Assembly: GCF_900108955.1 (NCBI RefSeq)
Contig: NZ_FNYA01000006.1
Span: 150,957-214,956, forward strand
Reading direction: 5' to 3'
Length of the DNA: 64,000 nucleotides
From: Flavobacterium terrigena
GTDB taxonomy: Bacteria; Bacteroidota; Bacteroidia; Flavobacteriales; Flavobacteriaceae
Shown: piece after piece, positions 17,352 through 26,136 of the stretch
How the letters are laid out: the number at the start of each line of letters is the position of its first letter
Numbering within the stretch: position 1 is the first letter of the stretch
Notes under the pieces: generated by a model
The model's input: the letters and a program-made list of their open reading frames with translations, nothing else
What the model was told of the DNA's origin: nothing
Database searches by the model: none
Program-made: the position numbers and the translations under genes

Positions 17352-17391
17352 CAAAATTAAACAAACGTTTAATTTAAACAATCGTTTAATT
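17352..17391 (-). promoter_or_regulatory. Promoter and two overlapping operators of the tetR efflux operon
   Basis: The minus strand has TTG (17379-17381), a 19-bp spacer and TAATTTTG (17352-17359), 26 bp before the ATG. Superimposed are two palindromes with GTTTAA half-sites. One is AAATTAAAC-N4-GTTTAATTT (17354-17375) and the other is TTAAAC-N4-GTTTAA (17374-17389); their centres are 17 bp apart. They cover the -7 and -33 elements respectively, the geometry expected of autorepression. Confidence 0.75.
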
Positions 17392-17430
17392 TTATTTTAA
17401 CACTATTTTAACAATTTGTAATTCTAAAAA

Positions 17431-17454
17431 AAAAACCAGACAAAGCCTGGTTTT
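17431..17454 (-). terminator. Terminator of the trp operon
   Basis: AAAAACCAG / CTGGTTTT hairpin (stem core 17436-17439 with 17447-17450) with A and T runs, 20 bp after the trpA stop on the minus strand. Confidence 0.75.
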
Positions 17455-17473
17455 AAAAGTAAGTAGGAGTTTT

Positions 17474-18235
17474 TTATCTGATGTTTTTTACAAACTCTCC
17501 TATTTTATCAATTGGATTATTTGCAATGAATTTTATAAAAGCACTTCCAATAATCGCTCCTTTTTGGTGTAAAGTTGCTTGTTTAAATGTTTCATTATTA
17601 TTGATTCCGAAACCAATTACTTGTGGATTTTTTAAATTTAGATTCGAAATGCGTTCAAAATAATGCATTTGTTCATTTCCAAAACCCGATTGACTTCCAG
17701 TTACTGCAGCTGTACTTACCATATAGATAAAACTATCAGAAACAGAATCGATTTCTGCAATTCTTTCATTTGAAGTTTGAGGCGTAATTAAAAACACATT
17801 TTTCAGATTGTATTTTTCGAAAATTGATTGATATTCTGAAAGATATTCTTCTAAAGGTAAATCGGGAATAATTAAGCCATCAATGCCAATTTCATTACAT
17901 TTCTGACAGAATTTTTCCACTCCAAATTGCATCATCGGATTGAAATATCCCATAATAATCAAAGGAATTTGTACTGTTTTACGAATGTCTGCTAATTGTT
18001 TGAAAAGCAATTTAGTTGTCATTCCGTTTTCAATCGCTTGCGTAGAACTTTCCTGAATAGTTGGACCATCCGCCAAAGGATCTGAAAAAGGCAAACCAAT
18101 TTCTATCATATCTACACCACTTTTTTCTAATTCATGAATAATCGAAACCGTATCGTTTAAATTTGGATATCCTGCTGTAAAATAAATAGAAAGCAGTTTT
18201 TTATTTTCTTGTAATTTTTGATTTATTCTGTTCAT
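17474..18235 (-). CDS. trpA: Tryptophan synthase alpha chain
   Basis: Cleaves indole-3-glycerol phosphate to indole, which passes to TrpB. The 253 aa include the signature MIEIGLPFSDPLADGPTIQ with the catalytic Glu, and the phosphate-binding GFGINNNE and IIGSAFIK loops. Last gene of the operon, 79 bp after trpB. The gap holds non-coding sequence of a kind that recurs in related genomes rather than an extra gene. Confidence 0.97.
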   Translation of the reverse strand: MNRINQKLQENKKLLSIYFTAGYPNLNDTVSIIHELEKSGVDMIEIGLPFSDPLADGPTIQESSTQAIENGMTTKLLFKQLADIRKTVQIPLIIMGYFNPMMQFGVEKFCQKCNEIGIDGLIIPDLPLEEYLSEYQSIFEKYNLKNVFLITPQTSNERIAEIDSVSDSFIYMVSTAAVTGSQSGFGNEQMHYFERISNLNLKNPQVIGFGINNNETFKQATLHQKGAIIGSAFIKFIANNPIDKIGEFVKNIR

Positions 18236-18314
18236 TTTTTAAGATGCTAAGTTTGTAATTTTCGCTACGAAGACGCTGAGGCACAGAGTTTTAATTTTTT
18301 TTCGAGCTCTGCGG

Positions 18315-19499
18315 TTAGAAATTAAAATAATTGATATATGTATTCAAATCTTTGTCACCACGACCAGATAAATTAATGACCACAATATCAGTTGATTTGA
18401 ATTGTTTTTTATCTAAAACGGCAAAAGCGTGAGCAGTTTCAATTGCTGGAATAATACCTTCCAATTTAGAAATTTCTAATCCAGATTTCATGGCGTCCTC
18501 ATCTGTAATGGCAATAAATTCGGCACGACCAATATCATTCAAATGTGCGTGAAGCGGTCCAACTCCAGGATAATCTAAACCTGCAGAAATAGAATAGGGT
18601 TCCGTAATTTGTCCGTCTTCCGTTTGCATCAACAAAGTTCGACTTCCATGAATAATTCCGATCTTTCCTAAAACCGATGTTGCAGCACTTTCTCCAGAAT
18701 CTACGCCATGACCAGCGGCTTCAACAGCAATTAAACCAACTTGTTCGTCATCTAAAAACTCATAAAAAGCACCAGCGGCATTGCTTCCACCGCCAACACA
18801 AGCTATTACATAATTTGGATATTCTGTTCCTTCTTGAGTTTGTAATTGCGATTTAATTTCCTTTGAAATAATACTCTGAAATTTCGCCACCATGTCTGGA
18901 TAAGGATGCGGTCCAACAACAGAACCAATGATATAAAATGTATCAGTTGGATTGTTAATCCAATCACGAATTGCTTCATTTGTTGCGTCTTTCAACGTTT
19001 TTGAACCCGAAGTCGCCGGACGAACTTCTGCGCCAAGCATTTTCATACGAGCTACATTTGGTGCTTGTCGTTCAATGTCGATTTCACCCATATATACAAT
19101 ACATTTCAAACCCATTAAAGCGCAAACTGTTGCGGTTGCTACACCATGTTGGCCTGCTCCAGTTTCAGCTATAATTCGAGTTTTTCCTAAGCGTTTGGCT
19201 AAAATAATTTGCCCAATCGTATTGTTGACTTTATGCGCGCCAGTATGACATAAATCTTCTCTTTTTAAGTATATTTTTGTGTTATATTTTTCCGATAATC
19301 GTTTGGCAAAATATAAAGGCGTTGGTCGACCCACATATTGTTCTAACAAATACATGTATTCTTCTTGAAAGCTTAGTTCTGCTATGATAGAAAGATATTG
19401 AGTACGTAATTCTTCTACATTTGGATACAACATTTCTGGAATAAATGCACCTCCAAATTTTCCGTAAAATCCTTTTTCTGAAACTTTAAACTGACTCAT
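18315..19499 (-). CDS. trpB: Tryptophan synthase beta chain
   Basis: PLP enzyme joining indole and serine to make tryptophan. It is 394 aa. The PLP lysine lies in KREDLCHTGAHKVNN, the indole tunnel and Glu in AETGAGQHGVATA, and the phosphate loop in CVGGGSNAAGAF. It is a standard TrpB1, matching the trpA next to it. Its start overlaps the end of trpF by 14 bp. Confidence 0.98.
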   Translation of the reverse strand: MSQFKVSEKGFYGKFGGAFIPEMLYPNVEELRTQYLSIIAELSFQEEYMYLLEQYVGRPTPLYFAKRLSEKYNTKIYLKREDLCHTGAHKVNNTIGQIILAKRLGKTRIIAETGAGQHGVATATVCALMGLKCIVYMGEIDIERQAPNVARMKMLGAEVRPATSGSKTLKDATNEAIRDWINNPTDTFYIIGSVVGPHPYPDMVAKFQSIISKEIKSQLQTQEGTEYPNYVIACVGGGSNAAGAFYEFLDDEQVGLIAVEAAGHGVDSGESAATSVLGKIGIIHGSRTLLMQTEDGQITEPYSISAGLDYPGVGPLHAHLNDIGRAEFIAITDEDAMKSGLEISKLEGIIPAIETAHAFAVLDKKQFKSTDIVVINLSGRGDKDLNTYINYFNF

Positions 19500-20139
19500 A
19501 TAATTGTGTTTTAAATTGGTGTAATTTTTCTTTGTTTTTTAATCTGGTTTCTGTTTCAAATTGACTGTTTACATCTAAAGCAAAACAGTATTTTGAATCT
19601 GGTTTTTGTAAAAATTCTTTTATGGATGAAACATCATCTAAACCAATTCCTCCACTCAGAAAATATGGTTTTTCTAGGTGATATTTTTCTAAAATTTCCC
19701 AGTTGAATTTTGTCCCATTTCCACCTGATAATTTTCCTTTTGTATCGAATAGAAAATAATCAACCATTTGATAATCATTAAGTGTTTGAAAAACAAAATA
19801 ATCATCAATTGAAAATGATTTAATTATTTTTGTATTTAATTGATTTTGTTTTAGTTGTATTACTAATTCTAAACAATAACTTTTGGTTTCATTGCCGTGT
19901 AATTGAATCATATCTAAATCATATTTCTGAATAGTTTTAATGATTTTTTCTTGTCTTTCATTTACAAATACTCCAACTTTATTTATAGGATTTGGAATCG
20001 AAATGATTGTATTTTCTGTATAATTTCGAACTGAATTTTCATAGAAAATGAATCCTAAAAAATCAGGTTGCAAATTGGCGATTTCCTGAATATTTTCGGG
20101 AAACTTCATGCCGCATATTTTAAGTTTTATTTTCGACAT
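19486..20139 (-). CDS. trpF: Phosphoribosylanthranilate isomerase
   Basis: Amadori rearrangement of phosphoribosylanthranilate. The 217-aa barrel has the N-terminal KICGMKFPENI (catalytic Cys), the VGVFVNE strand, QLHGNE, the catalytic FLFDTKGKLSGGNGTKFNW, and phosphate-binding LSGGIG. It is separate from trpC rather than fused as in enterobacteria. Four bases separate it from trpC. Confidence 0.96.
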   Translation of the reverse strand: MSKIKLKICGMKFPENIQEIANLQPDFLGFIFYENSVRNYTENTIISIPNPINKVGVFVNERQEKIIKTIQKYDLDMIQLHGNETKSYCLELVIQLKQNQLNTKIIKSFSIDDYFVFQTLNDYQMVDYFLFDTKGKLSGGNGTKFNWEILEKYHLEKPYFLSGGIGLDDVSSIKEFLQKPDSKYCFALDVNSQFETETRLKNKEKLHQFKTQLYESV

Positions 20140-20143
20140 TTTA

Positions 20144-20923
20144 TTATAATTGTTTTATGAATTTTTTCGCTGCTAAACCTGTATTATTTGTTTTCATAAA
20201 GTTTTCTCCAATCAAAAAACCTTGATAACCAAAGGTTTGTAGCTCTTTAATATCAGATATGTTTGAAATTCCACTTTCTGATATTTTTACAAATTGGTTT
20301 GGAATTAAATCCGCTAACTCTTTACTATAATTCAAACTAACTTCAAATGTTTTTAAATTTCTGTTGTTTACGCCAATCATATTCAAGCTTGGCATAATTA
20401 CTTTGTATAATTCTTCTTCGTTATGAACTTCCAACAAAACTTCTAAGCCTAAAGATTGTGCAAATTCCGATAAATGCTTAATTTCTTTACGAGTCAAAAC
20501 CGCTGCGATTAGCAAAATTACATCTGCTCCATGTGCTTTTGCTTCTAATAATTGATATTCGTCAATGATGAATTCTTTTCGCAATAATGGAATAGTTACT
20601 GAAGCTCTAGCTAGTAATAAATCGTCTAAACTTCCACCGAAATATTTCATATCAGTTAAAACTGAAATCCCGCAAACACCAGCATTTTGGTAACCTTTCG
20701 CGACTTCTTCAACCGTAAATGAAGAATTTATAGTTTGTTTGGATGGCGATTTTCGCTTGTGTTCTGCAATAATTCCAGAAGTTGAATTTCTCAATAATTT
20801 ACTCAGCGAATTGGTTCTAGAATTGAACAATACCGAATTTTCTAATTGAGAAACTGGAATAATTGATTTTTTCAATTTCACTTCTCGCCTTTTATCTACT
20901 ATGATTTTTTCTAAAATATCCAT
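20144..20923 (-). CDS. trpC: Indole-3-glycerol phosphate synthase
   Basis: Ring closure of CdRP to indole-3-glycerol phosphate. The 259 aa include the conserved IIAEHKRKSPSK lysine motif, LRKEFIIDEYQL, IGVNNRNLKTF and the phosphate loops SESGIS and FLIGENFM. The start shares one base with the trpD stop (TAATG), so the two are translationally coupled. Confidence 0.97.
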   Translation of the reverse strand: MDILEKIIVDKRREVKLKKSIIPVSQLENSVLFNSRTNSLSKLLRNSTSGIIAEHKRKSPSKQTINSSFTVEEVAKGYQNAGVCGISVLTDMKYFGGSLDDLLLARASVTIPLLRKEFIIDEYQLLEAKAHGADVILLIAAVLTRKEIKHLSEFAQSLGLEVLLEVHNEEELYKVIMPSLNMIGVNNRNLKTFEVSLNYSKELADLIPNQFVKISESGISNISDIKELQTFGYQGFLIGENFMKTNNTGLAAKKFIKQL

Positions 20924-21915
20924 TAGTTGCTTAATTTTATTAGTGTATTTAATTTTGAAAGTGCATTTTTACTAAATAAACTCTCTTTTGCTTTTTCTAA
21001 CGAATCTGAATAACTTAACTCAGAAATCGTTTGAATGGCTAAAGCCGAGTTGACTAAAACCACATTGTTTTGTGCTTCCGAACCATTTCCGCTTAATACT
21101 TTATGAAATATCTTAGCTGATTCTTCAACGGTATTTCCACCTTTAATATCAGATAGTTGAATTTTATCGAAAAGGAAATCGGATGGCGAATTGATCGTTT
21201 CTGTTGAATTAGTAATTATTTTTACATTATCAGTTAAAGAAACTTCGTCAAAGCCTTCTAATCCATGAAGAATCGCGAATTTTGTTTCTGTTTTTTGATA
21301 CAAATACGCATACATTCTGGCCAATTCTAAACTAAAAACGCCCACCATTTGAAACTTCGGAAAAGACGGGTTTACCATTGGTCCGAGCATATTAAAGAAC
21401 GTTTTTACACCTAATTCTTTTCTAATTGGTCCAACATTTTTCATGGCTGGATGAAATAATGGTGCGTGTAAAATCGCAATATTTGCTTCTTCAATACATC
21501 GAGTTAAAAATTCTTGATTATTCGAAAATTTCACACCCATTTGTTCCATCACATTACTCGAACCAGAAATGGATGAAACACCATAATTTCCGTGTTTGGC
21601 AACTTTATAACCAGCTCCGGCAACAATAAATGATGACAGCGTGGAAATATTAAAAGTGTCTTTTCCATCACCTCCTGTTCCGCATAAATCTATGGTGTTG
21701 TATGCTGAAAAATTAACTGGAATACATAATTCTAGTAAGGCTTCACGAAAACCTGAAAGTTCTTCAATTGTAATATTTCGCATCATGTAAACGGTTAAAA
21801 ATGCAGCAATTTGATGCGAATTACAATTTCCGTTGGAGATTTCTATTAAGGTCGATTTCGCTTCCTGTTTAGAAAGAATTTCGTGATTGATTAATCGGTT
21901 TATTATATTCTTCAT
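20923..21915 (-). CDS. trpD: Anthranilate phosphoribosyltransferase
   Basis: Transfers phosphoribose from PRPP to anthranilate. The 330 aa include the glycine-rich PRPP loop DLCGTGGDGKDTFNIST and the HGNYGVSS and GPMVNP motifs. It is a stand-alone TrpD, not fused to TrpG. A 94-bp gap separates it from trpG, the second widest spacing in the operon after the trpE leader. Confidence 0.97.
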   Translation of the reverse strand: MKNIINRLINHEILSKQEAKSTLIEISNGNCNSHQIAAFLTVYMMRNITIEELSGFREALLELCIPVNFSAYNTIDLCGTGGDGKDTFNISTLSSFIVAGAGYKVAKHGNYGVSSISGSSNVMEQMGVKFSNNQEFLTRCIEEANIAILHAPLFHPAMKNVGPIRKELGVKTFFNMLGPMVNPSFPKFQMVGVFSLELARMYAYLYQKTETKFAILHGLEGFDEVSLTDNVKIITNSTETINSPSDFLFDKIQLSDIKGGNTVEESAKIFHKVLSGNGSEAQNNVVLVNSALAIQTISELSYSDSLEKAKESLFSKNALSKLNTLIKLSN

Positions 21916-22009
21916 AATGTTGAAATTTTAAAATTTGGCGTAAGTTGGGCTGTACTTCATTGAATTTCAATTAGTAAAGTAAATTATTTAGCGTATATGT
22001 AATTGATTG

Positions 22010-22573
22010 CTAGTGGCTAAGCCAATTCTCTAAGATTTTTTTTCCGTGAGGCGTTAAGACACTTTCTGGATGATATTGTACACCTCGAACATCATAAACA
22101 CTATGTTTTAGTGACATAATTTGTCCGTTTTCATCTGTAGAAGTAATAATTAAATTTTGTGGAAAATTTTCGTTGGAAATCACCCAAGAATGATAACGCC
22201 CCACTTCCATTTCATTAGGTAAATCATTGAAAATGAAATCATCTTCCGTTTTTAAAACTTTTGTAGCTACGCCGTGATATACTTTTTCTAAATTGGTAAG
22301 TGTTCCGCCGAAAACCTCGCCAATAGCTTGTAAACCTAAGCAAACTCCAAAAATACTTTTCGTTTTTGCATACGTTTTAATTACTTCTTTTAGTAAACCC
22401 GCTTCATCAGGAATTCCTGGTCCTGGCGACAAAAGTATTTTCTCAAAAGGTTCTAATTCTTTCAATTCAAATTCGTCGTTTCTAAAAACAGTGACTTCTG
22501 CTCCTAAATCGTCTAAATAGTGAACTAAATTGTATGTAAAACTATCGTAATTATCTATAACTGCTATTTTCAT
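22010..22573 (-). CDS. trpG: Anthranilate synthase component II (glutamine amidotransferase)
   Basis: Supplies ammonia from glutamine to TrpE. The class I amidotransferase triad is clear: nucleophile in FGVCLGLQAIGE (Cys78), and the His/Glu pair in VQYHPESVLTPHGK. The frame opens three codons earlier with TTG at 22582, but the ATG at 22573 gives the canonical MKIAVIDNYDSFTYN start and has a GGAAAAG stretch just upstream. The protein is 187 aa. It could also serve folate synthesis, as some TrpG proteins do, but its place in the operon points to tryptophan. Confidence 0.96.
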   Translation of the reverse strand: MKIAVIDNYDSFTYNLVHYLDDLGAEVTVFRNDEFELKELEPFEKILLSPGPGIPDEAGLLKEVIKTYAKTKSIFGVCLGLQAIGEVFGGTLTNLEKVYHGVATKVLKTEDDFIFNDLPNEMEVGRYHSWVISNENFPQNLIITSTDENGQIMSLKHSVYDVRGVQYHPESVLTPHGKKILENWLSH

Positions 22574-22584
22574 CTTTTCCAATT

Positions 22585-23982
22585 TTATATCGTTTCTGCT
22601 AAATCTAAGGCTTTTTGCAAAGCGCTTAACTTGTTATAAACTTCTTGTGTTTCGTTTTCTTCGGTTGAACTTTCTACAATTCCAGCTCCAGCTTGAAAGT
22701 ACAATTTATGATTTTTGCTCAAAAATGAACGAATCATAATCGCGTGATTGAAATTTCCTTTAAAATCCATAAAACCAATAGCACCACCATAAAAACTTCT
22801 GTTCGTTTGTTCTATTTCTTCAATTAATTCCATCGCACGAACTTTCGGAGCGCCAGTTAAAGTTCCAGCTGGAAATGTATTGGCTACTAAGTTCATAAAA
22901 TTATTGCTATTTTTCAATTTTCCAGTCACTTTTGAAACCAAATGAATCACGTGCGAAAAAAACTGCACTTCTTTATATTTTTCGACTTGTACTTCATTAC
23001 AATTTCTGCTTAAATCGTTTCTGGCTAAATCAACCAACATAACGTGTTCGCTGTTTTCTTTGGTATCTTCTGTTAGTTTTTTGGCCAATTGCGCATCTTC
23101 TTCGTCATTTCCAGTTCGTTTAAAAGTTCCTGCAATAGGATGAATTTCTGCTATATTATCTTTAATTACGATTTGCGCTTCTGGTGAAGATCCGAAAATT
23201 TTATAATTTCCATAATCAAAATAAAACAAATATGGAGATGGATTTATACTTCGTAAAGCTCTGTAAACATTGAATTCATCGCCTTTAAATTCTTGCGAAA
23301 ATCGTCGAGATAACACCAATTGAAACACATCGCCACGCAAACAATGTTTTTTTGCTAAAGTTACATTTGCTTTAAATTCTTCATCTGTTAAATTTGAAAC
23401 AACTTCATTTTCTTTTTTAAAACTAAACGATGCAAAGCTCTTGTTTTGTAACAACTGTTCAATTTCGACAATATTATTCACATCTTCATAAGAATGACAA
23501 AAAATATGCGCTTCATTATTGAAATGATTTATAGCAATAATATTTTGATAAACAGCATATTGAATTAATGGAATTTCGTTTTCTGGAGACTTTACTTTAA
23601 TATTTATTTTCTCGAAATATTTAATCGCATCGTAAGAAATATAACCAAAAAGCCCGTTATTAATAAATTTAAACGATTCTGATTCTGTTATAAATTGCTG
23701 AGAAAATTGCGATAATTCTTCAATTACATTTTGATTTTCAATATTCGTTTTTACGATTGAATGATCAGGATATTGTTTTGTAATCACATTATTTTCGACG
23801 CTAAAATTCGCAATTGGATTGAAGCAAATAAACGAAAAACTATTGTCATTCGCATGATAATCAGAACTTTCTAATAATAAACTATTTGGGAATTTATCTC
23901 TGATTTTCAAATAAACACTCACTGGCGTAAAAGTATCAGCTAGTAGTTTTTTAGAATTTGTATGTAATTGATATGTTTTCAT
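22585..23982 (-). CDS. trpE: Anthranilate synthase component I
   Basis: Converts chorismate to anthranilate, the committed step. The 465 aa carry the N-terminal LLLESS motif associated with tryptophan feedback binding, and the C-terminal catalytic motifs PAGTLTGAPKVRAMELI, GGAIGFMDF and AGAGIVESS. First structural gene of the operon. It is preceded by an 18-codon leader peptide and a terminator hairpin, so both enzyme feedback and attenuation are likely. Confidence 0.97.
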   Translation of the reverse strand: MKTYQLHTNSKKLLADTFTPVSVYLKIRDKFPNSLLLESSDYHANDNSFSFICFNPIANFSVENNVITKQYPDHSIVKTNIENQNVIEELSQFSQQFITESESFKFINNGLFGYISYDAIKYFEKINIKVKSPENEIPLIQYAVYQNIIAINHFNNEAHIFCHSYEDVNNIVEIEQLLQNKSFASFSFKKENEVVSNLTDEEFKANVTLAKKHCLRGDVFQLVLSRRFSQEFKGDEFNVYRALRSINPSPYLFYFDYGNYKIFGSSPEAQIVIKDNIAEIHPIAGTFKRTGNDEEDAQLAKKLTEDTKENSEHVMLVDLARNDLSRNCNEVQVEKYKEVQFFSHVIHLVSKVTGKLKNSNNFMNLVANTFPAGTLTGAPKVRAMELIEEIEQTNRSFYGGAIGFMDFKGNFNHAIMIRSFLSKNHKLYFQAGAGIVESSTEENETQEVYNKLSALQKALDLAETI

Positions 23983-24063
23983 CTCAATGTTTATTTTTTA
24001 ATGGATTCGATGTTGTTCGCCTTTTGGGCTCGGTCCATCTTATTTTGTTCAGTTTTGGAAATA

Positions 24064-24097
24064 AAAAAAGGCTTGTCGTGATTGACAAGCCTTTTTT
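24064..24097 (-). terminator. Attenuator terminator in the trp leader
   Basis: A 14-bp stem (arms 24064-24077 and 24084-24097, core GGCTTGTC/GACAAGCC) with a 6-nt loop, followed on the minus strand by a T run. It stands 81 bp before trpE and just after the Trp-rich leader peptide. No plus-strand gene ends here, so its natural role is premature termination of the trp transcript. Confidence 0.85.
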
Positions 24098-24138
24098 AGT
24101 ATATATTATTTTAATACAATAGAGGATTTGCTCACGAC
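24075..24138 (-). promoter_or_regulatory. Candidate trp antiterminator pairing
   Basis: GTCGTGA at 24138-24132 (minus strand), which includes the leader stop codon, is exactly complementary to TCACGAC at 24081-24075 in the loop and 3' arm of the terminator. Pairing would break the terminator. A ribosome stalled on the three Trp codons leaves GTCGTGA free, while one that reaches the stop codon covers it. This is inferred from complementarity only. Confidence 0.65.
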
Positions 24139-24188
24139 GTAAGTTGTAAGTTATTCCACCACCAAGTATTTTGAATTCTATTTTTCAT
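24132..24188 (-). CDS. trpL: trp operon leader peptide (18 aa, three tandem Trp)
   Basis: A short frame reading MKNRIQNTWWWNNLQLTS, with three consecutive TGG codons at 24164-24156. Tryptophan codons are rare, so a run of three in an 18-codon peptide just upstream of trpE is very unlikely by chance. It is the hallmark of ribosome-mediated attenuation. The stop codon lies in the strand that can pair with the downstream terminator. The peptide itself should have no role other than sensing charged tRNA-Trp. Confidence 0.88.
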   Translation of the reverse strand: MKNRIQNTWWWNNLQLTS

Positions 24189-24214
24189 ATTTGAAAACTT
24201 TATTTTTTATCGGT

Positions 24215-24222
24215 CAAATATG
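24215..24222 (-). promoter_or_regulatory. Probable -7 element of the trp operon
   Basis: CATATTTG on the minus strand, one mismatch from TAnnTTTG, 26 bp before the leader peptide ATG. No good -33 element was found, so this is a weak call. Nearby, GTTTGC-N4-GCAAAC (24245-24260) is an inverted repeat in the divergent region that could be an operator. Confidence 0.35.
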
Positions 24223-24301
24223 GTATCGCATTTTTTTAATTTGTGTTTGCTAATGCAAACTTGTTGTTTATTGCGATTTCATATGAGGCAAATGTATATA
24301 G

Positions 24302-24344
24302 TTGTATTTTAATTACCAAATTAAATTTGAATTATTTATTTTTG
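24302..24344 (+). promoter_or_regulatory. Promoter region of the Smr-domain gene
   Basis: Two -7 matches, TAAATTTG (24322-24329, with TTG 17 bp upstream at 24302-24304) and TATTTTTG (24337-24344). They lie 24-46 bp before the ATG at 24369. Confidence 0.5.
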
Positions 24345-24368
24345 ATGCAGATTTTAATTCAAGAAAGA

Positions 24369-24911
24369 ATGAATATAGGTGATGTTGTACAAGTACTAGA
24401 TGATAATTTAGAAGGTAAAGTAGTTGGTTTTAAGGAAGATAACAGAGTAATTGTAGAAACAACTGATGGTTTTGAATTAACTTATTATAAAAAAGAACTG
24501 ATTTTAATTGCTTCAGATGCGCCGAAAATTGAATTTGGAGCGAGTCTTTCAAAGGTTTTAGCAGAAAAGGAAATCCCGAAGAAGCCAGGTTCTGTATTAA
24601 GTAAATTGAGTAAAAAAGACCCAATGGTTTTTGAAGTTGATTTGCATTTAGAAAAAATAATTACAGGAAGAAATCAGAATTTAACTAACTTCGATAAACT
24701 GAATATTCAATTAGAAGAAGCCAAACGTGCTATGGATTTTGCAATTTCTAAGCGATACAATCGTGTGGTTTTAATTCACGGAGTTGGTGATGGTGTTTTA
24801 AAAAGTGAATTAGAATATTTATTAAAACGCTACGAAAATATAGTCATACAAGAAGCCAGTTACGGAAAATATGGACTTGGAGCCATGGAAGTTTACATCA
24901 AACAAAAATAA
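24369..24911 (+). CDS. Smr-domain protein (MutS2 C-terminal-like)
   Basis: 180 aa with an N-terminal beta-rich segment (MNIGDVVQVLDDNLEGKVVGF, KOW/Tudor-like) and a C-terminal Smr domain (about 95-180) with VFEVDLHLEKI and the VVLIHGVGDGVLKSEL motif. Smr domains are nicking endonucleases acting on DNA or on mRNA of stalled ribosomes. The long MutS ATPase is absent, so calling it MutS would be misleading. The frame stays open upstream to a GTG at 24243, but promoter elements in that interval support the ATG at 24369. Confidence 0.85.
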   Translation: MNIGDVVQVLDDNLEGKVVGFKEDNRVIVETTDGFELTYYKKELILIASDAPKIEFGASLSKVLAEKEIPKKPGSVLSKLSKKDPMVFEVDLHLEKIITGRNQNLTNFDKLNIQLEEAKRAMDFAISKRYNRVVLIHGVGDGVLKSELEYLLKRYENIVIQEASYGKYGLGAMEVYIKQK

Positions 24912-25005
24912 AATGAAATCGCCACTAAAATAGGGTTTGCTTTTGCAAAAACCTTTAAATAAAAGACGATACATTTATGACTGCTTAAAAATTTAATTTA
25001 CATAA

Positions 25006-26127
25006 ATGAAAAATATATATTTAGATAACGCCGCAACCACACCTTTACGCCCAGAAGTTATTCATACGATGGTTGATGTTTTGCAACATGATTATGGAAA
25101 TCCTTCATCAACGCATAGTTTTGGAAGAAGTTCAAAATCAATTTTAGAAACATCTAGAAAAACAATTGCAAAGCATTTAAATTGTTCGGCACAAGAAATT
25201 ATTTTTACTGCAAATGCTACGGAAGGAACCAATTGGATTCTTCGTGAAATGGTTAAAAATAACGGCATAAAAAAAATTATTACTAGTAAAATTGAACATC
25301 ACGCGACTTTATATACCGTTTTAAATTTGCAAAAAGAATTTGGATTTGATGTTGAATATATAAATGTCTTGCCAAATGGAAATTTAGATTTGTTTGATTT
25401 TGAAAGAAAACTAAATGATGAAATTCCAACGTTAGTTACTTTAATGCACGTGAATAATGAAATTGGAACTGTTTTAGATTTAAATCGTGTTGCTGGAATT
25501 TGTAAAAAATATAATGCAATATTTCATTGTGATACTGTGCAATCTATTGGGAAAATCAAAATTGATTTACAAGAAACTCAGTTAGATTTTTTAGTAGCAA
25601 GTGCGCATAAATTTCATGGTCCGAAAGGAATTGGTTTTGCTTTTATTCGCAAAAATAGAATTATGCAACCGATGTTTTTTGGTGGTGAACAAGAAAAAGG
25701 ATTACGTGCTGGAACAGAAGCGATTCATCAAATTGCTGGAATGTCAAAAGCTTTTGATTTAGCCAATGAACATTTGGTTGAAGAAACAAAATATATTACA
25801 GAATTAAAGAATTATTGTGTTTCGCAATTGCAAGCCAATTTTGATGGAATTATTATAAATGGAGAAAATACGTTTTATAATATTCTAAATGTTTTATTAC
25901 CGTTTTCTGAAGAAAAAACAGCTATGATTTTATTCAATTTAGATATGAAAGGAATTGCAGTTTCAAGAGGAAGTGCTTGTCAAAGCGGAAGTGTAAAGCC
26001 TTCGCACGTTTTGGCGGAATTTTTATCCGAAGAAAATATAAAGAAACCTTCTTTAAGAATTTCGTTTAGTCATTACAATACAAAAGAAGAAATTGATATT
26101 TTTATTGAAAGTCTAAAAACAATTTAA
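25006..26127 (+). CDS. Cysteine desulfurase (NifS/IscS-like)
   Basis: A 373-aa PLP enzyme that removes sulfur from cysteine for Fe-S clusters or tRNA thiolation. It has the N-terminal YLDNAATTPLRPEV, the PLP lysine in SAHKFHGPKG and the catalytic loop cysteine in SRGSACQSGS, an active-site shape of the IscS type. No isc or suf partners are adjacent. It follows the Smr gene by 94 bp on the same strand. Confidence 0.93.
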   Translation: MKNIYLDNAATTPLRPEVIHTMVDVLQHDYGNPSSTHSFGRSSKSILETSRKTIAKHLNCSAQEIIFTANATEGTNWILREMVKNNGIKKIITSKIEHHATLYTVLNLQKEFGFDVEYINVLPNGNLDLFDFERKLNDEIPTLVTLMHVNNEIGTVLDLNRVAGICKKYNAIFHCDTVQSIGKIKIDLQETQLDFLVASAHKFHGPKGIGFAFIRKNRIMQPMFFGGEQEKGLRAGTEAIHQIAGMSKAFDLANEHLVEETKYITELKNYCVSQLQANFDGIIINGENTFYNILNVLLPFSEEKTAMILFNLDMKGIAVSRGSACQSGSVKPSHVLAEFLSEENIKKPSLRISFSHYNTKEEIDIFIESLKTI

Positions 26128-26136
26128 ACAAAAATG

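Noticed and set aside
18236..18314. A small gene or regulatory hairpin between trpB and trpA
   Set aside because: The sequence (GAAGACGCTGAGGCACAGAG type) resembles dispersed non-coding filler seen in Bacteroidota. No start codon with a sensible frame or strong hairpin is present.
24064..24097. The hairpin upstream of trpE as an ordinary terminator of a plus-strand gene
   Set aside because: No plus-strand gene ends nearby. The only reading that fits the surroundings is premature termination in the leftward trp leader.
24243..24368. A 42-residue N-terminal extension of the Smr-domain protein (GTG start)
   Set aside because: The interval holds two -7 elements and the residues do not fit the domain, so the ATG at 24369 is used.
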